Both the position numbers and the translations under genes were made by a program. The notes beneath the pieces were generated by a model. That model saw only the letters and a program-made list of their open reading frames with translations, had not been told where the DNA came from and searched no databases. A DNA stretch of 64,000 bases from Paraburkholderia acidisoli (lineage in GTDB: Bacteria > Pseudomonadota > Gammaproteobacteria > Burkholderiales > Burkholderiaceae): positions 1,372,413 to 1,436,412 of the forward strand of contig NZ_CP046915.1 of the NCBI RefSeq assembly GCF_009789675.1, given 5' to 3'. Positions 18,667-28,488 of the stretch are shown here, piece by piece (the first letter of the stretch is position 1; the number at the start of each line of letters is the position of its first letter).

Positions 18667-19719
18667 ATGCGCTCTCTCACACGCAGTCTCGCGGCAACGG
18701 CTTTGTCGATCATGACGATCGCCGCTTTCGGCAAACCGGCCCGGTCCGTCGACACTGTCGTTATTCCGGGCGCGCCGCTCGAGAGCTTCGACATCGGTTA
18801 TGCGAGCCACGGCCTCTATGCGCTGGCCGATCGCTCGAATGCCGCCGTGGATCTGATCGATACGCGCACGCATCGTTTCGCGGGGAGAGTGGCCGGTTTC
18901 ACGGGCGCGCAACAGTCGGGCGCGGCCGGTCCGAACGGCATCGTCGTGGTCGGCAATCGGCTATGGGCCGGTGACGGCCTGAGCGACGTCAAGCTCATCG
19001 ACCTCTCTTCCCGGCGCACGCTCGCGACGATCTCCACGGGCGGCAAACACCGCGTCGACGAACTGGCCTACGACGCGCGCGACCAGCTTGTCGTTGCCGC
19101 GAACAATGCCGACGATCCACCATTCGTGTCGTTCATTGCCGCCACGCCGCCCTACGCGGTGATGCGCAAATTGCCCCTGCCGCAAGCAACGAATGGTATC
19201 GAACAGCCGGTATGGGACGCGCAAACGCAAACGCTCTTGCTCGCCGTCCCCGTGCTCGACGGTCACAAGGACGACGGCGGCATTGCGGTCATCGACCCCG
19301 CCACGGCCACGCTCACGCGCATGATGCATGTCTCGCAGTGCATGCCCGCGGGTCTCGCCGCCGGTCCCGATCACCAGCTTCTGGTCGGATGCAGCGACGA
19401 CGCCGTCGACGCCGGATTCGCCGCGAAGTCGCTATTGCTCGACGCGCGCACCGGCCACGTGACCGCAACCTTCGCCCAGGTGGGCGGCTCGGACGAAGTC
19501 TGGTACGACGCGGCATCCGGCCGTTATGCGCTGGCCGCCGTGGCGAATCCGGGCGGCCCGGTCCTCGGCTTGATCGACGCAAAAGGCAAGCGCTGGCTCG
19601 GCAACATCCACACCGGCAAGGGCGCCCATTCCGTGGCCGCGGAAGACCGGCAATATTTCGCACCGGTCGCGGCAGGCGACGCCGATTGCCCGCGCGGCTG
19701 CGTGAAGATCATGCGATAA
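18667..19719 (+). CDS. Exported beta-propeller (YncE-like) protein
   Basis: 350 residues with a signal peptide (LTRSLAATALSIMTIAAFG). The mature part shows repeated blades of the YVTN/YncE style, for example AAVDLIDTRTHRFAGRV, VKLIDLSSRRTLATI and KSLLLDARTGHVTATF, consistent with a periplasmic beta-propeller. C-terminal GDADCPRGCVKI holds a likely disulphide. Substrate or partner unknown. The MlaA-like gene follows about 105 bp downstream, but shared function is not implied. Confidence 0.7.
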   Translation: MRSLTRSLAATALSIMTIAAFGKPARSVDTVVIPGAPLESFDIGYASHGLYALADRSNAAVDLIDTRTHRFAGRVAGFTGAQQSGAAGPNGIVVVGNRLWAGDGLSDVKLIDLSSRRTLATISTGGKHRVDELAYDARDQLVVAANNADDPPFVSFIAATPPYAVMRKLPLPQATNGIEQPVWDAQTQTLLLAVPVLDGHKDDGGIAVIDPATATLTRMMHVSQCMPAGLAAGPDHQLLVGCSDDAVDAGFAAKSLLLDARTGHVTATFAQVGGSDEVWYDAASGRYALAAVANPGGPVLGLIDAKGKRWLGNIHTGKGAHSVAAEDRQYFAPVAAGDADCPRGCVKIMR

Positions 19720-19824
19720 CGACGGCGCGCGGCGCCTTGCACGCCGTCGATCCTGTCGTGAATGCACATCAACAAGAAACGCCACACGCTCAACGAGCAC
19801 ACCACACAAAACGGGGAATTCACG

Positions 19825-20541
19825 ATGTATCGAACCACAGCGATGCCGCTACTCGCGGCACTCCTGCTCGGCGGCCTGAGCGGCTGCGCGAGCGTTTCCG
19901 ACCAGCAGGCCGGCGATCCGCTCGCGCGGGTCAACCGCGTCGTGTTCTCGTTCAACGAGAACGCCGATCACTATGTCGTCAAGCCCGTCGCGACCGCCTA
20001 CACGCACACGGTGCCCTCGCCGGCCCGCACGGCGGTGCGCAACTTCTTTTCCAATCTCGGCGATATCGGCAATGTCGCCAATGAAATTCTCCAGCTCAAA
20101 GGCACGGCCGCGACTCAGGACATCATGCGGCTCGCGTTCAATTCCACCTTCGGTCTCGGCGGTCTGATCGACTGGGCGACGCCGGCGGGCTTGCCGAAGC
20201 ATCACGAGGACTTCGGTCTCACGCTCGCGCACTATGGCGTGCCGATGGGTCCGTATCTGATGCTGCCGTTGCTCGGGCCCAGCAGCGTGCGTGACAGCAC
20301 GGATTTCGCGGTGGAAAGCCTGATCAATCCGTTCTCGTATGCCTCGACGGTCACCCAGTTGTCGGTGGATGCGACTCGCGTCGTGAGCAAACGCGCCGAC
20401 CTGATGGCGGCGTCCGACCTGCTTTCCGCGGCGGCCATCGACCGGTACGCGTTCGTTCGCAGCCTCTACATGGCGAATCGCAAGAATGAAAGCGGCGACA
20501 ACGGTGAAACCGATCTGCCCAACTACGGCAATCCGCAATAA
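19825..20541 (+). CDS. mlaA: MlaA/VacJ family lipoprotein
   Basis: 238 residues from ATG 19825, which puts the lipobox LSGC at Cys21; an alternative ATG at 19762 would add 21 polar residues before the signal. Matches MlaA: DPLARVNRVVFSFNENADHYVVKP, NFFSNLGDIGNVANEILQ and the GVPMGPYLMLPLLGPSSVRD segment. MlaA sits in the outer membrane with porins and extracts mislocalised phospholipids for retrograde transport. The rest of the mla operon is not here, so this is a stand-alone copy. Confidence 0.9.
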   Translation: MYRTTAMPLLAALLLGGLSGCASVSDQQAGDPLARVNRVVFSFNENADHYVVKPVATAYTHTVPSPARTAVRNFFSNLGDIGNVANEILQLKGTAATQDIMRLAFNSTFGLGGLIDWATPAGLPKHHEDFGLTLAHYGVPMGPYLMLPLLGPSSVRDSTDFAVESLINPFSYASTVTQLSVDATRVVSKRADLMAASDLLSAAAIDRYAFVRSLYMANRKNESGDNGETDLPNYGNPQ

Positions 20542-20544
20542 AAA

Positions 20545-20569
20545 CGACCGCCGTGCATCACGGCGGTCG
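20545..20569 (-). terminator. Bidirectional hairpin terminator
   Basis: CGACCGCCGTG at 20545-20555 pairs perfectly over 11 bases with CACGGCGGTCG at 20559-20569. It lies between the convergent mlaA and lipoprotein genes. On the minus strand the stem is followed by a TTTTT run, so it is a good intrinsic terminator for the 20600-22324 gene and may serve mlaA too. Confidence 0.85.
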
Positions 20570-20599
20570 CTTGACTGTGCGGCTTTACGGCTGGCGCGC

Positions 20600-22324
20600 T
20601 CAGAACTTCGGCACGATCGCGACGCCGCGCAGCGCCTGCCCGTAGGGTGCCGTCTGCATCACGCTGAAGCCGGTTGCGGAACTGACGGTCGAGCCCGCCA
20701 CGCTAACGGTGATCTTCACCAGTTGGTTCGAGTCGGCGCCCGCATCGAATGCGCTACCGAGGCTCGCACCGATCGTGGAGGTTGTGGCGTACACCGTGAA
20801 GCTGCCGTCGCTGTTGGTCTGACCGGTGATCTGGCGCAGGCCGTCCGGCGTCGTGGTGTAGCTCGCGCCCTTCGACCCGTAGGTACCGGCGGCGTCGGTG
20901 ATCGTGTAGGCCGTGCCGAGGTTCAGCCCAGCCGTGAGATGGCCGATGGGCGCCCACGTGCCGCTCGTCTTCTGGTAGACCCACAGGCCGCCGCTGCCGG
21001 AGATCTGGTCGCCCGCGACGCCGTCGCCTTCGTCGGCAACGAACATGAGCGACGGGTTGGACGCGGGAATCCACATGCCGAACGGATAGACCGTGCCGGT
21101 CACCTGGCTCGGCGAAGTGAGGTTGGTCAGGTTCGTGGCCAGCGCGGTGGGAAAGCCCGGCACGATGGTGATGGCCGCGTTCTGCGGCAGCGTGCCGCCG
21201 TTGGCGAGCGCGCCCGCCGCGCCAACCTGGTAGACCGTGTTCACGCCGTTGCCGCCGCTGCCCTTCGACGTGTACATCGTGCCGTCCGGGCCTACGTAGA
21301 GACCGCGGAAGTTGTCGTCCTTGCCGGTCTTGTCGGCGGCCGTACCGAGGCTCGCGAGCGAGAAGCCGAACTGGTCGCCGGTGCTGCTGCCGTTGGCGAT
21401 CGTGCCGATCGACGCGAGCGAGCATGCCGTGCCCGCCGGGGCAACCGTGTAGGTGCCGGTACCCGTGCCCGACTGGAACGCGCCGATCACCTGGGTATAG
21501 GCACACTTGCTGCCCGGCGCGATGCTCTGCACGCCCGAGGAGGTCGTGAGCATGTCGAGCAAGGCGGTGGTGGGTTTGGGGTTCTTGCCCGAGTTACCCG
21601 CATTGCCGACGATGTAGTACATGCCGTTGGCGAGCACGGCGGCGCGGCCGTTGTTGCCCGCATACGCATTCGTGTTGGTGAACGCGAGGCTGCTGTCGGC
21701 GAAATTCATCTGGCCGACGGTGCGATACGTTGCCGTTGCCACGTCGGTATTGGTCGTGTCGACAATACCGGGCGTATTCGAATTCGAAATATCGAGTTGA
21801 TCGACGCCGGTGTTGTAGCCCACGAACGTCACCGACTTGCTGTCGAGCGAAATGTTGAGCGCCAGTTCCGATTTCGAGGCGAAACTCGTGGAAAACGCAT
21901 TGCCGAGTTTGGCGGCCAGGGCCGTGATATCCATCGTTTGCGCGGCGGCGCTCGCGCCCGGCGCCCACTGGTCGATATAGGCTTCCGAGGTCACGCCGAA
22001 GTTGGCGTCGTTGGCGTCGTTCGTGAATACGTTCGGGAACGTGCCCGGCGACACGGCGCTCACGGGCGCGCTGTTGGTGGTGGTCGGCGTGGCGTTATAG
22101 GGCAGCACGCCCGTCGCGCTGAACGCGGGGTCGTAGGCCGTACGGGAAACCAGCAGATTGCCCGGCGCAAACGCGCTCGCCGGCGTGCTCGAGGGCGTGC
22201 CCGTGGTCGTGGAATTGCCCGGCGTGGAGGTCGTGGTCGACGCGCTGCCGTTCGAATGACCGCCGCAAGCTGCGAGCGCAGAGACGACTGCCGTAATGGG
22301 AAGTAAGCGGAGCTTCGCGTGCAT
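20600..22324 (-). CDS. Lipoprotein, possible phytase-like or NHL beta-propeller
   Basis: 574 residues from ATG 22324, chosen because it gives a lipoprotein signal with lipobox ALAAC at Cys20; the frame is open further upstream. A Ser/Thr/Gly linker follows, then a long domain with repeated short aromatic and Gly-Asp turns (FRGLYVGPDGTMYTSKG, GMWIPASNPSLMFVADEGDG, GLRQITGQTNSDGSFTVYAT), suggestive of a beta-propeller. It converges away from, and shares a 466-bp control region with, the TonB receptor module, so it may be a surface partner in capture of the same substrate. Function inferred only. Confidence 0.65.
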   Translation of the reverse strand: MHAKLRLLPITAVVSALAACGGHSNGSASTTTSTPGNSTTTGTPSSTPASAFAPGNLLVSRTAYDPAFSATGVLPYNATPTTTNSAPVSAVSPGTFPNVFTNDANDANFGVTSEAYIDQWAPGASAAAQTMDITALAAKLGNAFSTSFASKSELALNISLDSKSVTFVGYNTGVDQLDISNSNTPGIVDTTNTDVATATYRTVGQMNFADSSLAFTNTNAYAGNNGRAAVLANGMYYIVGNAGNSGKNPKPTTALLDMLTTSSGVQSIAPGSKCAYTQVIGAFQSGTGTGTYTVAPAGTACSLASIGTIANGSSTGDQFGFSLASLGTAADKTGKDDNFRGLYVGPDGTMYTSKGSGGNGVNTVYQVGAAGALANGGTLPQNAAITIVPGFPTALATNLTNLTSPSQVTGTVYPFGMWIPASNPSLMFVADEGDGVAGDQISGSGGLWVYQKTSGTWAPIGHLTAGLNLGTAYTITDAAGTYGSKGASYTTTPDGLRQITGQTNSDGSFTVYATTSTIGASLGSAFDAGADSNQLVKITVSVAGSTVSSATGFSVMQTAPYGQALRGVAIVPKF

Positions 22325-22790
22325 TGTTTTGAACCGTTGGTATGAGTGGAAAGACCTGAATCGACCCGGAGTGCTGCGCAACGGAAGATAGAGACACGGC
22401 AAGACCGCACGGTGAACGAAATCTTACATAGATAATTTCGAGTAAGTTTTTCCAGCAAGTTATTTACGCCGATCATTGATTGCAAGTCATTCTTGTTCAA
22501 GACGCGAATCAAAAAACAATTCACTGCCATGATCCTGAAAATTTCACACGTTAGATCGAGATGTAAGCGTTGCTACATCAAGCTGAAATAGTCGCGCTGG
22601 AACATCCTCCCTTTGCTTTTAAACGCGTGGAAGACCACGGCATTTCCAGTGAGTTTTCGCGCCTGAATCAGACCGGTCCGGTTCGGCTTAACTTCGTAAG
22701 ATAGCCATCACGATCGATTAATTCCGTGTCCCTACGATTGCGGCAATTTCCACGCAAGACTGTCACTCGACAAAGCAAGGACACCTACGG
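22325..22790. other. Divergent control region of the TonB-receptor module
   Basis: 466 bases between the lipoprotein gene (minus) and the TonB receptor gene (plus), more AT-rich than its surroundings. A small dyad CAAG-TCATT-CTTG lies near 22482-22494. I find no convincing Fur box and no full Pho box; one CTGTCA-like half site occurs near 22760. Nothing here looks coding. Confidence 0.4.
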
Positions 22791-24963
22791 ATGGCACACC
22801 TCAAGATGCGGCTGCGCAGAAAGCCGCTGGCCCAGCTCATTTTTGCATCGCTTTGCAGCACGAGCGCACCGGCCGTTTTCGCGCAGGTCAGCGGCGACCT
22901 GGGATCGGTTCAGAGTTCGGCCACGGCCACCGCCGCCAACGGCTCGGCCCAGGCCAGCCGCGCGCAAACCGCGCCCGCCCAGGCGCCCACGCAAGGCTCG
23001 CTCACGGCCGCGGAGCCCAAGTCGATCATCAACAAGAACTACATCCAGAACAGTACGGCGCCCACCGCCAACTACAGCGACATTCTCCAGATCGCGCCGA
23101 GCGTCTCCAGTATCAATCCGAACGGCCCCGGCTTGATGGAAACGCAGAGCCTCTCGATTCGCGGCTTTCAGGACGGCCAGTACAACGTGACGTTCGACGG
23201 TATTCCCTTCGGCGACTCGAACGATTTCACGCACCATTCGACCTCGTTTTTCACGGCGCAGAATATTGGCGGCATCGCGGTCGACCGCGGTCCCGGCGAC
23301 GCCTCGCAAATTGGCTTCGCGACGTTCGGCGGCACGGTGGGCATCACGTCGATCGAGCCGTCGCTCACGCCGGCCTTCTCCGTGCTGGGTTCCTATGGCA
23401 GCTGGAATACCTGGGTCACGGGCGCCACGCTCAATACGGGCGACCTCGAAAAATGGGGCGACGCGCGCGCCGTGGTCGGCTACACGCATTCGAGCAGCGA
23501 CGGCTATCTGAACGACGTGGGCCAGCGCCGCGACAATGTGTTTTTCAAACTGGAAAAGCCGCTCGGCAACGACACGCTGCTCACGTTCTACGCCGACTAC
23601 AACAAGATTTTCCAGAACACTTCGCTCGGCGCCACGGCCGATCAGATCCGCAAGTATGGTCCCGACTTCGCGCTGAATAACGACCCCACGAGCCAGTCGT
23701 TTGCCGGCTACAACTTCGACCGCATCAATACGGACTTCGAATATATCGGTCTGCAGACGGAGCTAGGCGGCTGGAAGCTCGATAACAAGCTCTACACCTA
23801 CGGCTATTACCACGACGGCTTCAACGGCATGGACCCGAACGGCGAGACGCCCAACGGCACCAGCTTCGGCGCGACCAACGTGCCCGGCACGCAGATGGCC
23901 AACAACTACCGCGCGTTCGGCGACGTCTTCAGCGCGGAAAAGACGCTCGGGCCCGGCACCCTGAAGCTGGGCGGCTGGCTCACGCATCAATCGAACTTCC
24001 GCGACAACATGAACGTGGACGACTCGCTGAACTTCGCGCTCAAGCAGCTGAACTTCACGATGCACGACACATTCCTCACGTTCGAGCACGTACGTGCAAT
24101 ACGCGTGGAAGCTGCCGTACGGCCTCACGCTCACACCGGGCGTGAAGTACGTCTCGTTCGAGCGCAACCTGAATTCGCCGCTGAACCAGAAGTCGGGCAC
24201 GGCCGCCGACTTCAGCCATACGTGGACGAAGGTGCTGCCTTCGCTCACGCTGCACGAACAGATCAATCACGACTGGAGCGCCTATGCGCAATACGCGCAG
24301 GGCTTTCTCGCCCCGAACCTGAACGTGTTCTACGTGCCGAACGCCTCGGTATCGGGCCAGCCTTCGCCGGAGCAGACGGATAACTACCAGCTCGGCACCA
24401 CCTACAAGACCGACCGCCTGACCATTTCGGCCGACCTCTACTACATCAACTTCCGCAACGCGGTGACGAGCACGACCGTGGGCGGCAACACGGTGTTCTC
24501 GAACGCGGGCGGCGCCGTCTACAAGGGCTTCGAAACCGAAGCGACCTTCTACGCGGGCTATGGGTTCAGCCTGTACGGCAACCTCACGTTCAACTCGGCG
24601 AAGCAGAAAGATACCGGCGACTGGATGCCCAACGCGCCGCGTCAAACGGCGGCGCTCGGCGTGATCTACGAGCGCGGGCCGCTGCACGGTTCGCTGATCT
24701 CGAAGTTCGTGGGGCACCAGTTCGGCGACACCGGCGACCAGCAGCCGATCGGCGGCTTCATGGTCACCAACCTCGCCGCGGCCTACACCATCAAGTCGCC
24801 CACGACCTGGATGCGCAACACGCGCGTCGGGCTCGAAGTGGACAACCTGTTCAACCGCACGAGCATCGACGGTCTCGCCGGCTACACCGCGCAGGACAAC
24901 ACCCCGCTCTACTGGACGATTCCCGGCCGCGCCGTATTCGCGACCGTGTCGACCGACTTCTAA
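22791..24963 (+). pseudogene. TonB-dependent receptor, frameshifted
   Basis: Two overlapping frames together make one outer-membrane TonB-dependent receptor. Frame one (from ATG 22791) gives the signal peptide ending VFAQ, the plug (TANYSDILQIAPSV, QSLSIRGFQDGQYNVTFDGIPFGD) and half the barrel. Frame two gives the rest through a C-terminal FATVSTDF. They join if the single G at 24090 is removed: GAG CAC TAC GTG CAA then continues the barrel as E-H-Y-V-Q. The corrected gene would be 724 codons, 723 residues. No STN domain. Directly followed by exbB, exbD and tonB. Either a real inactivating insertion or a base-calling error. Confidence 0.88.
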
Positions 24964-24984
24964 CCGCTACTGGAGTTTCCTCAC

Positions 24985-25671
24985 ATGACTGCCGATACCC
25001 TGATGCATTACGCGCGCGACTCGGGCGGCGTGCTGTACGTCATCGCGGCCATGCTGTTCGTGGCGCTGACCGTGATTCTCGAACGCAGCTGGTTCCTGCA
25101 GCGGCTCGGCGCGAGCGGCCGCACGGCGCTCGCGCAGCTCGACCGGCTCGATCGTGTCGATGCGGGCGCGCTGTCGAATCTCGCGGCGCGCCACGCCAAC
25201 CTGCCCACCGGACGCGTGCTCGCGCTGGCCGCGCGCCTGAGCGGCCAGCGCAACCGCGAGCAGATCGCGGCGCAGCTCGACGAAATGATCCTGCGCGAGG
25301 CGCCGGGCATCGACCGCTTCCTGTGGGTGCTCGACACCATCGTCACGCTCGCGCCGCTGCTCGGGCTGTTCGGCACGATCGTCGGCATGTTCCACGCGTT
25401 CCAGGTGCTCTCCGATCCGGGCAACGCGCCCACCCAGGTCACGGGCGGCGTGGCCGAGGCGCTGGTCGCGACCGCCTCGGGGTTGTTCGTGGCGATGATC
25501 GGGCTGCTGTTCTTCAACGGTCTGCACAACCGCGTGCGGCTCGCGGCGCATCAGCTGGAAACGCTCAAGGCGGCGCTCGTGAACCGGCTGAGCGGCGCCG
25601 CGCACGAACCGGCCGCCACGGCGCATAGCGGCGCCGCCAGCGTTGCCGCACTCGCCTCGCAAGGAGCGTGA
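24985..25671 (+). CDS. exbB: ExbB/TolQ-like proton channel subunit
   Basis: 228 residues, 21 bp after the receptor. MotA/TolQ/ExbB family: N-terminal helix VLYVIAAMLFVALTVILERSWF, then paired helices with LWVLDTIVTLAPLLGLFGTIVGMFHAF and VAEALVATASGLFVAMIGLLFFNGL. With ExbD it uses the proton gradient to energise TonB. Stop overlaps the region of the ExbD start. Confidence 0.92.
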   Translation: MTADTLMHYARDSGGVLYVIAAMLFVALTVILERSWFLQRLGASGRTALAQLDRLDRVDAGALSNLAARHANLPTGRVLALAARLSGQRNREQIAAQLDEMILREAPGIDRFLWVLDTIVTLAPLLGLFGTIVGMFHAFQVLSDPGNAPTQVTGGVAEALVATASGLFVAMIGLLFFNGLHNRVRLAAHQLETLKAALVNRLSGAAHEPAATAHSGAASVAALASQGA

Positions 25672-25673
25672 CG

Positions 25674-26072
25674 ATGAAGTACTTCGAGGCCCGCAAGGCG
25701 CGCATCGAGATCATCCCGATGATCGACATCATGTTCTTCCTGCTGGTGTTCTTCATCATGATCACGCTGCACATGATCCCGAACGCCGGTCTCGCCACAC
25801 GCTTGCCGTCGAGTTCGAGCACGCAGCCCTTGCCGCCCGCGCGGCTCACCGTGACGCTCGCCGACGACGGTTCGCTCTCGGTCGAAGGCGGCAAGCTCAC
25901 GCCCACCCAGCTCACGGCGCGTCTGGCCGCGCTGCCCGACGCCGCGCATGCGGCGGTGACGATCGCCGGAGCGAGCGGCGCGCGCCTGCAATATCTCGTC
26001 TCGACGATGGATGCGTGCCGCGCCGCCGGGGTCTCGCAAATCGCGCTCGCGGCGCAACCCGCGGCGAACTGA
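25674..26072 (+). CDS. exbD: ExbD/TolR-like proton channel subunit
   Basis: 132 residues from ATG 25674, chosen because AAGGAG at 25661-25666 is seven bases upstream; a GTG at 25668 is too close to it. Single transmembrane helix with the essential Asp in IIPMIDIMFFLLVFFIMIT, then a periplasmic domain. Family length is normal. Confidence 0.92.
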   Translation: MKYFEARKARIEIIPMIDIMFFLLVFFIMITLHMIPNAGLATRLPSSSSTQPLPPARLTVTLADDGSLSVEGGKLTPTQLTARLAALPDAAHAAVTIAGASGARLQYLVSTMDACRAAGVSQIALAAQPAAN

Positions 26073-26073
26073 G

Positions 26074-26823
26074 ATGGCCAGCCTGACTACCGCCACGCCG
26101 CGCGAGGGGCCGCGTCTTTACATGGCGGCCGCGCTCGCACTGGTCATCGAGGCCGCGCTGTTCGCCGTCGTGCTGACGCGCTTCGCGCAGCGCGACGCGG
26201 TGCCGCCGCCGGTCCGGCCGCCCACGCTACTGGCGCTGGCCACGGCCGCGCCGGCGCCGCGAGCGCCAGCGTTGCCCGCTTCGCCGGTTAAACCGCAACC
26301 GCAGCCGCGCGCGCCACGGCCCGTGCCGCCGCAACGCGAGACGCGCCCCGTGCCGGAAGTAACGAGACACGTGGCGCCGCACCTCGCGCCACCGAAAGCA
26401 CCGCCCGCTCCACCAGCGCCACCGGCCACACCAGCGGCACCGGCCGCGCCTTCGGCTCCCGCGCCGAGCGCGGCCACGCCGCCCGTGCATGCGCCGCCAC
26501 CCGAGCGCGCCGCGCCCGCCGCGCCTTCGGCGCCGAGCCCGAATTTCGCGGGCGAACTGCGCGCCGCCATCGAGGCCGCGCTGCGCTACCCGGAATCCGC
26601 CCGCATGGCGGGCATCTCGGGCCGCACGCGCGTGGCGTTCTCGTATCGCGACGGCGTCGCGTCCGACGCCACCGTGCTCGTGTCCAGCGGCGTGGCGCTG
26701 CTCGACCGGGCCGCGCTCGCCGCGGTGCGCGACGCGCGCTACCCCAAACCCGACCCCGCTTTCGCGGGCAAAACGCTTACCGAACAACTATGGGTCAACT
26801 TCAATCTCGACGCGCAGGAATGA
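26074..26823 (+). CDS. tonB: TonB energy-transducing protein
   Basis: 249 residues, one base after the exbD stop. N-terminal anchor at about residues 14-34, then a long Pro/Ala-rich spacer (about residues 45-165), then a TonB C-terminal domain with AALRYPESARMAGISGRTRVAFSYRDG and the ending LTEQLWVNFNLD. Being encoded next to one receptor, it is likely dedicated to it. Overlaps the next gene by four bases. Confidence 0.93.
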   Translation: MASLTTATPREGPRLYMAAALALVIEAALFAVVLTRFAQRDAVPPPVRPPTLLALATAAPAPRAPALPASPVKPQPQPRAPRPVPPQRETRPVPEVTRHVAPHLAPPKAPPAPPAPPATPAAPAAPSAPAPSAATPPVHAPPPERAAPAAPSAPSPNFAGELRAAIEAALRYPESARMAGISGRTRVAFSYRDGVASDATVLVSSGVALLDRAALAAVRDARYPKPDPAFAGKTLTEQLWVNFNLDAQE

Positions 26824-28457
26824 GCCGTTCTTTCCCCGCGCGGCTTACTGCGCTGTGCGCCGCCTTCGCGCTGAGCGCAGCAGCGTGCGCATCGGCCGCC
26901 GCCGCGCTGCCGTCCCACGCCCCCGTGCAGCACGTGCTGCTGGTGAGCGTCGATGGCCTGCACGCCAACGATCTCGCGCGCTACGTCGCGGCGCATCCCG
27001 CCAGCGCGCTGGCGCAACTGGCCGCGCAAGGCATCGACTACACGAACGCGCACACCGTCTCGCCCGCCGACTCGTTCCCGGGCCTGCTCGCGCTCGTGAC
27101 GGGCGGCACGCCCGCCGCGACCGGCGTGTATTACGACGACTCGTACGACCGCGCACTGGCGCCGCCCGGCAGCGCCTGCCGCCGCACCGGCGCGCGCGTG
27201 CGCTTCGACGAATCGCTCGACAAGGACGACGGCCACGGCCACACCGTGCTCGACGCCGCGAAGCTGCCGCGCGACCCCCGGCACGGCTGCGCGCCGGTGT
27301 ATCCGCATGACTACTTGCGCGTGAACACGGCGTTCGAGGCGGTGCGCGACGCGGGCGGCTACACCGCGTGGACCGACAAGCATCCCACCTACGAGCTGAT
27401 CGAAGGGCCTTCGGGGCACGGCGTGGACGACCTGTTCCTGCCCGAGATCGGCGGCAATTACGAAGGGCTCAACAAGGGCTTGAGCACGCCGCGAGGCCCC
27501 ACCGGAGGACCGGAGCGGGCGAGCGCGCAGACGCACGAAATCACGGGCTCGCTCGCGCGCACCGAAGCCTACGACGACACGAAAGCGCGCGCCGTCATCA
27601 ACGAGATCGACGGCCGCACGCACGCGGGCGACGCCGCCGCCGCGGTGCCGAACCTGTTCGGCCTGAACCTGCAGTCGGTCAACGTCGCGCAAAAGCTCTA
27701 CGGCTACCGCGACGCCGAAGGCGCGCTGACGCCGGGTCTCGACGACGCCATCGGCCATATCGACGCGCTGCTGGGCAGCTTCGTGGCCGAACTGGATCGC
27801 CAGCACCTGCGCGACGACACGCTCGTGATCGTCACGGCCAAGCACGGCAACGGGCCAATCGATCCCGCGCGGCTGCGCAAGATCGACGAGGCGCGGCTCG
27901 TCCGCGCGATCGACCAGGCGGCGCCCGGACAGCTCGCGCAACTCACGACCGACCACGGCGCGCTCGTGTGGCTGCGCGACGCCCGCGCGACGGAACGCGT
28001 GGCGGCCGCGTTGCGCGCCCGGTCCGACACGCTCGGCATTGCCGACGTATTGAGCGGCGAACCCCTCGCGTTGCGCTTTCCGTCTCCCGAGCGCGACAGC
28101 CGCACGCCCGACCTCGTGATCGTCTCGCGCGACGGCGTGATCTACGCGCGGCCGAACGACGGCAAGCTCGCCGAGCACGGCGGCTTTCACGACGACGACA
28201 CCCACGTGGCGCTGCTCGTCGCTTCGCCAAAGCTGGCCGGCGCGGGGCGCAGCGTGAGCTGGCCCGTCTCGACCACCCAGGTCGCGCCCACGCTGCTCGC
28301 CGCGCTCGGCCTGCCGCCGGACGCGCTGCAAGCGGTCAGGCTCGAAGGCACCGCCGTGCTGCCCGATCTCGACTGGCCGGCGGCGAATGCGCCCGCCCGG
28401 GCCGCACAAGCCGCACAAGCCCTGCACGTCGCGCCCGCCGCACCCGCCGCGCACTGA
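26820..28457 (+). CDS. Alkaline-phosphatase-superfamily phosphodiesterase / nucleotide pyrophosphatase
   Basis: 545 residues with a signal peptide ending ASAAAALP. Type I phosphodiesterase fold: first metal Asp in LLVSVDGLH, probable nucleophile Ser in SPADSFPG (Thr in many NPP enzymes), VTAKHGNGPID and the late metal motif AEHGGFHDDDTHVALL. Predicted to cleave a phosphate mono- or diester in the periplasm or at the surface. It is translationally coupled to tonB (ATGA overlap), which argues that the receptor upstream takes up a phosphorylated substrate or a product of this enzyme. Confidence 0.88.
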   Translation: MSRSFPARLTALCAAFALSAAACASAAAALPSHAPVQHVLLVSVDGLHANDLARYVAAHPASALAQLAAQGIDYTNAHTVSPADSFPGLLALVTGGTPAATGVYYDDSYDRALAPPGSACRRTGARVRFDESLDKDDGHGHTVLDAAKLPRDPRHGCAPVYPHDYLRVNTAFEAVRDAGGYTAWTDKHPTYELIEGPSGHGVDDLFLPEIGGNYEGLNKGLSTPRGPTGGPERASAQTHEITGSLARTEAYDDTKARAVINEIDGRTHAGDAAAAVPNLFGLNLQSVNVAQKLYGYRDAEGALTPGLDDAIGHIDALLGSFVAELDRQHLRDDTLVIVTAKHGNGPIDPARLRKIDEARLVRAIDQAAPGQLAQLTTDHGALVWLRDARATERVAAALRARSDTLGIADVLSGEPLALRFPSPERDSRTPDLVIVSRDGVIYARPNDGKLAEHGGFHDDDTHVALLVASPKLAGAGRSVSWPVSTTQVAPTLLAALGLPPDALQAVRLEGTAVLPDLDWPAANAPARAAQAAQALHVAPAAPAAH

Positions 28458-28488
28458 GGCCGACGCAACGAACCGCCGCACAAAAGCC

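Noticed and set aside
22750..22790. Possible Pho box before the TonB receptor
   Set aside because: Only a single CTGTCA-like half site is present; the direct-repeat partner at 11 bp is missing.
24094..24963. Separate 289-residue TonB-receptor C-terminal gene
   Set aside because: It begins at an internal GTG without ribosome-binding site and completes the barrel of the preceding frame, so it is the second half of one frameshifted gene.
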